Shown here piece after piece: positions 15,839 to 23,963 of a DNA stretch of 64,000 bases. Origin of the DNA: Pseudomonas asgharzadehiana (GTDB lineage: Bacteria > Pseudomonadota > Gammaproteobacteria > Pseudomonadales > Pseudomonadaceae). Under the pieces are notes generated by a model, which ran no database searches, had not been told where the DNA came from, and saw nothing but the letters and a program-made list of their open reading frames with translations. The stretch lies in contig NZ_CP077079.1 of NCBI RefSeq assembly GCF_019139815.1, forward strand, positions 5,401,001 to 5,465,000, given 5' to 3'. A program made the translations under genes and the position numbers. How positions within the stretch are numbered: the stretch's first letter is position 1; every line of letters starts with the position of its first letter.

Positions 15839-16297
15839 ATGGATATCGTCAGTAAAGAAGTCAGGTCTCGCATGATGGCCAGCATCCGCAGCAGCAATAC
15901 AGCTCCGGAGATGAAGGTTCGGAAGCTGCTGCATAGGAATGGCTTCAGGTATCGTCTGCATCCACGGGAGCTACCAGGTCGCCCCGACGTGGTGTTGCCT
16001 CGCTACCGCGTCTGCATATTCATTCATGGCTGCTTCTGGCATAGGCACCCCGGGTGCAGATATGCGACCAACCCCAGTTCTCGCGAAGATTTCTGGCGCT
16101 TGAAATTCGAGCAGAACGTGAAGAGAGATACGATAAACAGAAGCGCGTTGCTACAACAGGGTTGGCGCGTCTTCGAGCTATGGGAGTGCGGAATCCGCAA
16201 ACCGGAAGCAGAACTCAAATGGCTTCTGGAAGCTGTGCCTAATTGTAATCAACAATTCATCTCTTGGCCCTCTTTGCCTGCCGTCACCTCTAGCTGA
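15839..16297 (+). CDS. vsr: Very short patch repair endonuclease Vsr
   Basis: This 152-residue endonuclease nicks 5' of T in T:G mismatches that arise when 5-methylcytosine deaminates, which fits its position beside a cytosine-C5 methyltransferase. Family features are VRSRMMASIRSSNT at the N-terminus, catalytic D50 in GRPDVVLP, the zinc/active-site cluster HGCFWHRHPGCR (63-74) and WRVFELWEC near the end. ATG 15,839 is chosen because GAGGGA lies about 8 nt upstream; a TTG one codon earlier is possible. It is the last intact island gene before the right attachment region. Confidence 0.93.
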   Translation: MDIVSKEVRSRMMASIRSSNTAPEMKVRKLLHRNGFRYRLHPRELPGRPDVVLPRYRVCIFIHGCFWHRHPGCRYATNPSSREDFWRLKFEQNVKRDTINRSALLQQGWRVFELWECGIRKPEAELKWLLEAVPNCNQQFISWPSLPAVTSS

Positions 16298-16356
16298 CCT
16301 CGATGCTCAGGCTCGGCTCCACAACTGCTCGTCGAGAGGCAAAGAATACTTGTCGC

Positions 16357-16376
16357 GGTATTCCAATTGGTATTCC
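16357..16376 (+). repeat. GGTATTCC pair near right island end (candidate arm sites)
   Basis: GGTATTCC at 16,357-16,364 and 16,369-16,376 has the same orientation and 12-nt phasing as the pair at 352 and 364. Lying just inside the right attachment-like site, it is likely bound by the same integrase. Confidence 0.55.
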
Positions 16377-16430
16377 GCCTAAAAATAAAAACAGATATTT
16401 ACTATATAAATCAATTTCTTACCAGAGCAA

Positions 16431-16449
16431 TTCAAATTACCCCGGCTCT
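16431..16449 (+). other. attR-like site
   Basis: TTCAAATTACCCCGGCTC matches the ssrA 3' end at 216-233 with a few differences. It is followed at once by the duplicated terminator but lacks about 15 nt (the ssrA CCA end and adjoining bases). This marks the right boundary of the island with the intact integrase. Confidence 0.6.
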
Positions 16450-16450
16450 A

Positions 16451-16476
16451 AAGACGTCCACGGACGTCTTTTTTGG
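16451..16476 (+). terminator. Duplicated ssrA-type terminator at right island end
   Basis: The hairpin AAGACGTCC / GGACGTCTT with a following T run repeats 250-276. Similarity to the left copy continues for roughly 100 nt (GTGCCTGAAATCCA, then an AAATAC segment and CTTTC), so an old integrase leader was duplicated too. Confidence 0.75.
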
Positions 16477-16577
16477 TGCCTGAAATCCAATAAATACAGG
16501 GGCTTCAGCGCTTATGGGAGCTTTCTAGGTTTTTTAAACTCTAGGCATTTTGGCGTCCCATTTTGGGCATGTGGACC

Positions 16578-16815
16578 GCTGGTGCAAGGCACTGCCCCCA
16601 AAGCTCACCGCGAGGCGCCGAGGCAAGCCAGTCTGTCGGAGGCCGAAGACAGATTCGAGAATGTCGCCACGACCGGGTTCAAGTTGAAAAAACGCCGTCA
16701 CCCCAGCCTGCACCGAAGACATTTGGTGTCTCACTCACTCTGCATGTTTTCCCCGCTTGAAAACCACACCACTCGCGGATATCACAGTGCCTACGCTCAG
16801 CAAGCTCCTTAGCGC
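16578..16815 (+). pseudogene. Decayed tyrosine integrase fragment
   Basis: This DNA resembles nt 668-910 of the intact integrase gene. The segments encoding FENVATAWFELKK and WRSLTLHVFP are recognisable (TTCGAGAATGTCGCCACGAC and a CACTCTGCATGTTTT segment), but frameshifts, internal deletions and loss of both ends make it non-functional. It stands after its own copy of the ssrA terminator and leader. It is the relic of an earlier, related element at ssrA, on the chromosomal side of the present island. Confidence 0.8.
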
Positions 16816-17215
16816 CATAAAGTCCAAAACATGGCGCATTGCGAACCACAAAAAACGCCCCCCTCGCAAACTTATTACAACCCCCTTTCAACCTTAATCA
16901 TTCTCAACATCCAACTAGCAAGTTAGCGAACTATCTATTCCACCCCATCAACTGGATAGACAAACACAAACCACCCATCGCTTTAACGATAAACCCCCTC
17001 GTTATTTTGTTTTCAAATGCATTTCAAATACCCACACCCATGCTAATGTCATTACGATATCAGTGCTGTTTAAGCAGGCCTGGGAGGTTATTCGTTGCCC
17101 CACATTCTCTCTACTACCAAAGTCTAATAACGATATTTGTGGAGTCACCAATATCCGAGGCGCGCGCATCCTCTTCTAGACGCGTAATAAGAAGACCATC
17201 AGCAGAGGGCATACC
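16816..17215. other. AT-rich intergenic region before HD-GYP gene
   Basis: These 400 nt join the relic element to core genome. They are strongly AT-rich compared with flanking genes, and no gene or hairpin with a clear role is visible. The HD-GYP promoter should be here. Confidence 0.5.
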
Positions 17216-18316
17216 ATGTTGAAGTGCAATGGACCCAATGATCGGGCTGCCGGCGAGGCGAAGCCATTTTGGCGAGATCGCGTGGAGGCACCGTGTACCC
17301 AGGAGTGTGATGTTCAACCCGCCTCTGACCCGGCAGAACCGGCCACCTTGGCTCCTCTAACGTCCATGAAAGACGAACTGATCGCCGCGCAGGCGATTTG
17401 TGGTCGCGCCAAGTCCGCGGTGGTCGAAATGTTCGGCCATGCCCGCATGGGCCGGGCGTTGGAGTTGGAGCATATCGGCGCATTGGTCGACGATATTTCA
17501 AGCTCCATTGCACGCCATCCCAATGCTTTTATCAGCCTGGCACGTCTGAAAAGCATCGATGACTACACCTACATGCATTCGGTCGCGGTGTGTGCGTTGA
17601 TGATCGCCCTGGGCAATCAGTTAGGCCTGCCCACCGCCCTGATTCGCAAGGTCGGGCTGGCCGGACTGCTGCACGACATCGGCAAAATGGCGATTCCCGG
17701 TGCCATTCTCAACAAGCCCGGCCGCTTGAGCGATGACGAATTACAGGTGGTGCGAACGCATCCGCTTGAAGGGGAAAAAACATTGCTGGCCACCGCGCAA
17801 GTATGCGAGATGGTCGTGGATGTATGCCTGCATCACCACGAGAAAATCGACGGCACCGGCTACCCCCATCAGTTGGCTGGCGACCAGATCAGCCTTGTGG
17901 CTCGGATGGCCGCGGTCTGCGATGTCTACGACGCAATTACCTCGGACCGTTCGTACAACCAGGGCTGGGACCCTGCCGTGGCTATTCAACAAATGTCGAC
18001 ATGGGAAGGGCATTTTGACGATGACGTATTCCGCGCGTTTTTAAAGTCCGTGGGTATTTACCCCGTCGGTTCTATCGTTCAATTGCAAAGCGGCGGTATC
18101 GGTGTAGTGATAGAACAACATGCCGACTCATTATTGACGCCAAAAATCAAAGTGTTTTTCCTGCCGGCTTTAAATGTCTATATCCCCTACCAAATAATAG
18201 ACCTGGGCACCCCCAACCAACACGATCGTATTATTGCGCGGGTAGCGCCGCAACGTTATGGTTTCAAAAATACCGAGCGTTTATGGCTCGACGACGCCGC
18301 ACCCAAAACGCGTTAA
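17216..18316 (+). CDS. HD-GYP domain phosphodiesterase (c-di-GMP)
   Basis: This 366-residue protein probably hydrolyses cyclic-di-GMP. A DUF3391-like N-terminal region (about residues 45-100) is followed by the HD-GYP domain: HSVAVC (about 122), LHDIGKMAIPG (about 153-163), HHHEKIDGTGYP (about 202-213, containing the GYP signature) and VCDVYDAITSDR (about 232). All metal-binding and GYP residues expected for an active enzyme are present. No receiver or membrane segment is seen, so it is cytosolic. ATG 17,216 has AGAGGG upstream. It is the first core gene right of the ssrA island. A chemoreceptor gene follows about 130 nt downstream. Confidence 0.9.
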   Translation: MLKCNGPNDRAAGEAKPFWRDRVEAPCTQECDVQPASDPAEPATLAPLTSMKDELIAAQAICGRAKSAVVEMFGHARMGRALELEHIGALVDDISSSIARHPNAFISLARLKSIDDYTYMHSVAVCALMIALGNQLGLPTALIRKVGLAGLLHDIGKMAIPGAILNKPGRLSDDELQVVRTHPLEGEKTLLATAQVCEMVVDVCLHHHEKIDGTGYPHQLAGDQISLVARMAAVCDVYDAITSDRSYNQGWDPAVAIQQMSTWEGHFDDDVFRAFLKSVGIYPVGSIVQLQSGGIGVVIEQHADSLLTPKIKVFFLPALNVYIPYQIIDLGTPNQHDRIIARVAPQRYGFKNTERLWLDDAAPKTR

Positions 18317-18445
18317 GCAACTTACAGCGCTGTACAGCATGCCAATGCCAAAGCAGCCGATGATCCAATAAGCCGTGCGAATACAAAGACACTGGAATGT
18401 CGACATCCGATTATTTTGGTCGTTATGAGCGTGGGCGAAAACATC

Positions 18446-20605
18446 ATGAAATTCAAATCATTGCAGACTCGAATCTGTTTTACGGCCGGACTCTGCCTGT
18501 TTATTTCCTGCGCAAGTCTGGTGTTATATGGGCTGTATTCCTCAAAGGCCAACGAAGCCTATGTGGGCACGCAAGTATCGGCATTGATTGAAACCGCCAC
18601 CATCCGCGAAGTGCAGAATCTGGCAGAGTCTCGTGCCACCGCCATCCAGGCGAAGCTGCAAAACGCGCTGGACTCGGCACGCACACTGGCCAATACGCTG
18701 GGCGCGGGCAAAAGCGCCCAAAGCCCGCTGGTATTGGGTCGGGACTCAATCAATACAATGTTGCTCAGCGTGCTCAAGGACAACCCCGACTTCAACGGCA
18801 CGTACTCCTGCTGGGAGCCCGACGCACTGGACGGCCAGGATCAAGCCTTTCGTAATAACGAGGGCGGTAACAACCCCTTGACTGGCCGCTTCACCCCTTA
18901 TTGGACACGCAGTTCAGACGGTCATATCGCCGTGCAACCACTGGTCGAATATGACTCCGATGCCCGCCACCCCAACGGTGTGTTGAAGGGCGGCTGGTAC
19001 TCAGGCCCCCGGGACACCTTGAAGGAAAGCGTACTCGACCCCCTCCCCTACGTGGTGCAAGGCAAGAATGTATGGCTGACCACCCTGTCGGTGCCGATCA
19101 CCGCCAATGGCAAGTTCTACGGCGTGGTCGGTGCTGACTTCGATATCTCGTTTATCCAGAAACTCAGCGAGCAGATGTCCGCCGACCTTTATGGCGGCAA
19201 CGGCTCCGTATCGATCCTCAGCCATCAAGGGCTGGTGGTGGCCGACAGCAAACGGCCGGAACTGATCGGCCAGCCGCTCAAAGCCTTGCTGCCCGACGCT
19301 TGGGAGAAGGTGTTGGCCAATGTTCAAAAAGGCCAGGGCGACAGCCGGATCAACCAGGACACCCAGGAAATCGAGGTGCAGATGCCCATCAACCTGGGCC
19401 GCACCGGCAAGCCTTGGGCCATCGTGATTCACCTGCCGAAGGCGGTTGTCATGAGCCAGGCCCTGGCCCTGGAACAAGAACTTCAATCGCGCGGCGTCAA
19501 CAGCAGCATCTGGCAGGTCGCGGTGGGCATCGCCATCTCCATGCTGGCTTTGCTTACCCTGTGGTTGGCTACCGCCAAAATCGTCGGCCCGATTCGTGAA
19601 GCCGCCCACCTGGCCGCTAACATCAGCCTGGGCGACTTTTCGCGTCGGCTGGTGCAAACGTCTGAAGATGAGGTCGGCCAATTGTCCTTTGCCCTGAACG
19701 ATATGTCGGAAAGCCTGCAACGCCAGGTGCGCGTGGCCGAACGCATTTCCGAGGGTGATCTGGACCTGGAGGTACGTCTGTCCTCGCCCAATGACACGCT
19801 GGGCAAATCCTTGGAAAAAATGGTCGGCAACCTGAACACCTTGATTTCCCAAGTGCAGGCCAGCGCCACGCAAATCACCGGCAGCTCTGCACAGGTCACG
19901 CAGTTGAGCCAGTCGCTGTCCGACGGCGCATCCAATTCGGCGTCGTCGATCACTGAAATCAGTGCCGTCATGACCCAAATGGCGGCGCAGACCACCGACA
20001 ACGCCGCCAATGCCAAAAAGGCCGACGAACAATCCCAGGCGGCGCGCGCCGACGCGGGGGAAAGTGACAAGCTGATGAGCGAACTGATCGCGGCCATGGC
20101 CGAGATCGATAATTCGGGCAAAGACATTACCGCCATCATCACCACCATCGACAACATTGCCGCGCAGACCAACCTGCTGGCGTTGAACGCCGCGATCGAA
20201 GCCGCACGTGCCGGGGAGCTGGGCCGCGGCTTTGCCGTGGTGGCCGATGAAGTGCGCAGCCTCGCGGCACGCAGTGCCGAGGCGGCACAACAGACCGCAG
20301 CGCTGATTGCCGACTCGTCGACCAAGACGCAACGCGGCATGATCATCGCCGGCCGCACCGCCGACTCGCTGCGCAACATTGTCACCGGCACCGGCACCGT
20401 CTCAAGTCTGGTGTCACTGATCTATCAGGCGTCCAGCGAACAGGCGTCCGGCTTGCAACAGGCGAGTATTGGGCTGGAGCAGATCGACGAGGTCACCCAG
20501 CAAAACCAGGCCAACTCCCAGCAATGCGCGATCGCGGCCAGGAACCTGTCAGAGCGGGCCAATGCAATGCAGCAGGGGTTGGGGCGTTTTAAAGTCAAAG
20601 CCTAA
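18446..20605 (+). CDS. Methyl-accepting chemotaxis protein, dCache type
   Basis: This 719-residue transmembrane chemoreceptor has TM1 at about residues 10-32, a periplasmic double-Cache-like ligand domain at about 45-350 ([44 protein letters not shown]), TM2 at about 357-378 and a HAMP domain. The cytoplasmic signalling hairpin has the conserved tip ([16 protein letters not shown] from about 576, then [15 protein letters not shown]). The WxxD/YWTR pattern is typical of amino-acid- or amine-binding dCache domains, but the ligand cannot be assigned. ATG 18,446 ([12 protein letters not shown]) is preferred over 18,425 because the membrane segment follows directly. Confidence 0.92.
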   Translation: MKFKSLQTRICFTAGLCLFISCASLVLYGLYSSKANEAYVGTQVSALIETATIREVQNLAESRATAIQAKLQNALDSARTLANTLGAGKSAQSPLVLGRDSINTMLLSVLKDNPDFNGTYSCWEPDALDGQDQAFRNNEGGNNPLTGRFTPYWTRSSDGHIAVQPLVEYDSDARHPNGVLKGGWYSGPRDTLKESVLDPLPYVVQGKNVWLTTLSVPITANGKFYGVVGADFDISFIQKLSEQMSADLYGGNGSVSILSHQGLVVADSKRPELIGQPLKALLPDAWEKVLANVQKGQGDSRINQDTQEIEVQMPINLGRTGKPWAIVIHLPKAVVMSQALALEQELQSRGVNSSIWQVAVGIAISMLALLTLWLATAKIVGPIREAAHLAANISLGDFSRRLVQTSEDEVGQLSFALNDMSESLQRQVRVAERISEGDLDLEVRLSSPNDTLGKSLEKMVGNLNTLISQVQASATQITGSSAQVTQLSQSLSDGASNSASSITEISAVMTQMAAQTTDNAANAKKADEQSQAARADAGESDKLMSELIAAMAEIDNSGKDITAIITTIDNIAAQTNLLALNAAIEAARAGELGRGFAVVADEVRSLAARSAEAAQQTAALIADSSTKTQRGMIIAGRTADSLRNIVTGTGTVSSLVSLIYQASSEQASGLQQASIGLEQIDEVTQQNQANSQQCAIAARNLSERANAMQQGLGRFKVKA

Positions 20606-20712
20606 GGTGTTAACCGGCGCGCACTGACCGCCACGCAGGCGCAACCACTTGGACTCCACCCGACTTCCCATTACCCTGAGCGCCCCATCAGACAACCGGA
20701 AGTCAGATACCC

Positions 20713-21744
20713 GTGTTCAAGCCCGTCGCTGCTATCGCTCTTGCCTGCACACCTTTGCTCGCCAACGCCGCCGACCTCGCCGGCGTCTGGACCGGCACGC
20801 TGGGCAAATCCGCCATTACCGCCTGTTTCAACGGAGCTGACGGGGAGCACGGCAGTTATTACTACCAACGCATCCTCACCCCCATTCAACTGACCCAAGC
20901 CAGCGACAGCGCGCCGTGGGTGGAGGAAGGCGATACCGGGTTCTGGACGCTGGATAATCGCTCCGGCGATACGCTGGCGGGCGCTTGGCGTAAAACGCAA
21001 GGCGGCAAACCGCTGCCGATTACCCTGAAACGTGTCGGTACGCCAAACGACGGCTGCGGCAGCGATGCTTATAACGCCGCCCTGGAAGCGGCGCCGCTGC
21101 CGGTCAAGACGCAGGAAAAATCCTTCGGCGGTCACCGCTACGTGCTCAAGACCCAAGGCGCCCGAGTCACGCTCAAGCTTGAGGGTGATGGCCCGGCGGT
21201 GCAGAAAATCAATCGGCAACTCGCGGCGCTGGCGGTCAACGACGACGATCAGGCCGACTATTTGCGCGAGCGTCGCGAGTATCTGGGACGAAACGGCTCG
21301 GCCCTCACCAGTGAAATCACGGTTGAGCCGACGTATTGGTCGTCGCAGTGGATCACCGTGAAGTTCTACCGCTGGACCGCGGGCATGGGCGCCCGGGGCA
21401 TCAGTTGGGGGCAGCATTCCTGGAACCTGCAGACCGGCGAAGCGGTTGACCCCTGGACGTGGCTGGGCGGGCACCAGCAGTGGTATGACGCCTATTCCGG
21501 CGAAGTGAAGCTGTCGACCCCGTTCAAGACATGGCTGGCCAGACAAACCACCACCGACGAGGGATGCCCGGCGATCAACAGCTATTCCACGTTCGACCTG
21601 AGCTTCAACACCCAAGGATTGCAGCTGTCGACACCCGCCAACGGTGACGGGTGCGACAACGAACTGAGCTTTACCTGGGAGCAATTGGCAGCCGTGTTGA
21701 CAGCCGAGGGTAAAGCCGCGCTGCCCAGCTTGAAGGCGCCGTGA
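20713..21744 (+). CDS. Secreted protein of unknown function, 343 aa
   Basis: I do not recognise a family. A signal peptide is evident (MFKPVAAIALACTPLLANA, cleavage before ADLAGVW), so the protein should be periplasmic or exported. The mature part starts with a beta-rich GVWTGTLGKSAITACF segment and contains paired Cys, many Trp/Tyr, and a later part (WTWLGGHQQWYDAYSG) resembling the C-terminal part of DUF3298-like Pseudomonas proteins only in general style. It begins with GTG at 20,713; no strong ribosome site is visible. It lies alone between the chemoreceptor and the GT39 gene. Confidence 0.75.
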   Translation: MFKPVAAIALACTPLLANAADLAGVWTGTLGKSAITACFNGADGEHGSYYYQRILTPIQLTQASDSAPWVEEGDTGFWTLDNRSGDTLAGAWRKTQGGKPLPITLKRVGTPNDGCGSDAYNAALEAAPLPVKTQEKSFGGHRYVLKTQGARVTLKLEGDGPAVQKINRQLAALAVNDDDQADYLRERREYLGRNGSALTSEITVEPTYWSSQWITVKFYRWTAGMGARGISWGQHSWNLQTGEAVDPWTWLGGHQQWYDAYSGEVKLSTPFKTWLARQTTTDEGCPAINSYSTFDLSFNTQGLQLSTPANGDGCDNELSFTWEQLAAVLTAEGKAALPSLKAP

Positions 21745-21861
21745 ATACCTGAATACAAAAACCCTACACTCGTTCACGAAACATTCAGAAACGCCGACAG
21801 ATACTAGCCGAATGCCACGGCCGCTCCCCCGAGCGGCCCACTGCCTCGGTAGCCACAACCC

Positions 21862-23295
21862 ATGACACGCCCCGCCTCTTTATTGTTTCTGCTCGCCGGT
21901 CTTTTATTTTTTTTCGCCCTAGGTAGCCACGACCTGCAAGGCTCCACCGAAGCCCGCGTCGCCGGGATCGCCATGGCCATGCATCTGGACAATAACTGGG
22001 TGGTGCCACAGTTATTTCGCGAGCCTTTTTTGGAAAAGCCGCCCTTGAGCCTGTGGCTGGATGCCGGGGCGATTCGCCTGTTTGGCGGCACCACCTGGGC
22101 TGTGCGCCTGGCGTCGGCGTTTGCCGGGTTGTTCAGCGTAATGCTGCTCTACGCAATGCTGCGCAGGTTCGGCCGGCCGCAGACATTGGCGTTCAGCGCA
22201 GCCTTGATCCTGGCGACCATGGCCAGTTACTGGAGCAACGTGCGCGGCGTGGGTGAGGACTCGTTGCTCAGCCTGGGCGTGACCACTGCGCTGCTGGCGT
22301 TCTATCAGGCGGTGCGGCCGGACCGCGAAGGCCCCAACATGGGCCATTGGGCGCTGTTTACCGTCGGGATGGCGATCGCCACGCTAAGCAAAGGTGTGCT
22401 GGGGCTGGCCATGCCGGGCATTGTGATTTTTGTGTACCTGGCCGCTACCAGCGTGATGGACAAACGCCTGCGCATCGGCAACTGGCTCAAACCCGCGCTG
22501 TGCACCCTATTGGCATTGGTGCCGCTGCTGATATGGCTGTGCTTCCTGTACCAACGTGGCGGCATGCAGGCTGTAGGCGAAGTACTGTGGACCAACAGCG
22601 TCGGCCGGTTCAGCGGCTCGTTTGTCGAAGCCGGGCATTACGAGCCGTTCTACTACTACATCGCCAAACTGCCGGAGGCGTTCCTGCCCTGGAACATCCT
22701 GGTATACCTGGGGCTGTGGCATTTGCGTAAAAGCCTGGCGCGCAATCGCTATCACCTGTTTTTCAGCGTATGGCTGGTGGCGCAATTCACCTTGCTGACC
22801 CTGGCATCCAGCAAGCGCACGGTGTACCTGATGACGCTGGCCCCGGCCGCCGCCGTGTTGGCCGCCGAATATGCACGGGTACTGCTGCAATGGCTCAAAG
22901 AGCACAAACCCGCCCTGTATAAACACCACCGACCTCTGGTGGGCGGCGTGTTCACCCTGGCCATTACCAGCTACCTGATCGCTGCCTTCTGGTTTGCGCC
23001 CAAGGCTGATGTGCGCCAGTCATTCGTGCCGGTCATCCGCCAGATCCAGGCACTGCAAGCCGAAGGCAAAGAAGTCGTATTGTTCCAGCCCAATGAACGC
23101 ATCGCCGGCGCCGGCGTGTTCTACATGCAGGGCTATTTGAAGATGCTGCAGACAGAACCCGAGCTGCACCGTTACCTGGCGGCCAAGCCCGGCAACGTTG
23201 CGCTGCTGGACCACACCAACGGCTTGAATCCCCAGGTGAAGGTGATCAAGCACATGGCGATCAACCGCCAGCCCTACTACTTCGTCGAGCAGTAG
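21862..23295 (+). CDS. GT39/ArnT-like membrane glycosyltransferase
   Basis: This 477-residue polytopic inner-membrane protein is of the ArnT/PMT (GT39) fold, transferring a sugar from a polyprenyl-phosphate donor to a periplasmic acceptor. The first periplasmic loop carries the family pattern GSTEARVAGIAMAMH followed by REPFLEKPPLSLWLDA, with the acidic residues used in catalysis (DLQGSTEAR). About ten hydrophobic segments follow, then a soluble C-terminal domain from about residue 385. It is shorter than ArnT (about 550) and has no arn genes around it, so lipid A aminoarabinose transfer should not be assumed; the substrate is unknown. Confidence 0.85.
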   Translation: MTRPASLLFLLAGLLFFFALGSHDLQGSTEARVAGIAMAMHLDNNWVVPQLFREPFLEKPPLSLWLDAGAIRLFGGTTWAVRLASAFAGLFSVMLLYAMLRRFGRPQTLAFSAALILATMASYWSNVRGVGEDSLLSLGVTTALLAFYQAVRPDREGPNMGHWALFTVGMAIATLSKGVLGLAMPGIVIFVYLAATSVMDKRLRIGNWLKPALCTLLALVPLLIWLCFLYQRGGMQAVGEVLWTNSVGRFSGSFVEAGHYEPFYYYIAKLPEAFLPWNILVYLGLWHLRKSLARNRYHLFFSVWLVAQFTLLTLASSKRTVYLMTLAPAAAVLAAEYARVLLQWLKEHKPALYKHHRPLVGGVFTLAITSYLIAAFWFAPKADVRQSFVPVIRQIQALQAEGKEVVLFQPNERIAGAGVFYMQGYLKMLQTEPELHRYLAAKPGNVALLDHTNGLNPQVKVIKHMAINRQPYYFVEQ

Positions 23296-23310
23296 GGCCG
23301 GCGCAAGGCA

Positions 23311-23799
23311 TCAGTGCTTGGTGAGTTTGTCCAGGTAGCCCATCGCGAACGCGGAGATCACGAAGGTCATGTGGATGATCACGTACCACATCAGGTGCTG
23401 CGGATCGACGTTCTTGGCATCCATGAAGATGCGCAGCAAGTGGATCGAGGAAATCGCCACGATGGAGGCCGCCACTTTCATCTTCAGCGACGAAGAGTCC
23501 ATGGTGCCCAGCCAGTTGAGTTTCTCTTTGTTGTCATCGATATCCAGCTGCGAGACGAAGTTCTCGTAGCCGGAAATCATCACCATCACCAGCAAGCCAC
23601 CGACCAGCGCCATGTCGATCAACGACAGCAGCAGCAAGATGACGTCCGCCTCCAGCATGCTGAACACATTCGGCAGAACGTGGATGATTTCCTGAAAGAA
23701 TTTCAATGCCAGGATCAGCAGGCCCAGGGACAAGCCGAGGTAGATCGGCGCCAACAGCCAGCGTGAAGCGTACATAGTATTTTCGATAAAGCGTTCCAT
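23311..23799 (-). CDS. YqhA-like (TIGR00645) inner membrane protein
   Basis: This 162-residue integral membrane protein matches the UPF0114/YqhA family, with about four hydrophobic helices. Conserved features include the N-terminal [20 protein letters not shown] and [21 protein letters not shown]. Biochemical function is unknown. ATG 23,799 is chosen because family members begin at this MERF sequence; the open frame extends 18 codons further upstream. It converges on the GT39 gene (15 nt apart). Confidence 0.9.
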   Translation of the reverse strand: MERFIENTMYASRWLLAPIYLGLSLGLLILALKFFQEIIHVLPNVFSMLEADVILLLLSLIDMALVGGLLVMVMISGYENFVSQLDIDDNKEKLNWLGTMDSSSLKMKVAASIVAISSIHLLRIFMDAKNVDPQHLMWYVIIHMTFVISAFAMGYLDKLTKH

Positions 23800-23963
23800 G
23801 GGGGTCTCACACAGCTTGGCTAGAAATGGCGGCGAGTATACCAGCCGCCACAAGTCACCTGTAACCGCGAGAAAACTGACCCAGGCGGCTTCTGTAAGAG
23901 AATTTTTCTGCTAGTGTCGAGCCCATCAACTCGGCTCGATGACGTCGGACAGGAAAAACTCAG

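Noticed and set aside
16303..16812. 169-codon frame over the right attachment region
   Set aside because: It runs across the terminator copy and a frameshifted integrase fragment in the wrong frame; it is an accident of decay.
21862..23295. Naming the GT39 gene arnT
   Set aside because: It is shorter than ArnT and stands alone without other arn genes, so the specific aminoarabinose role is unsupported.
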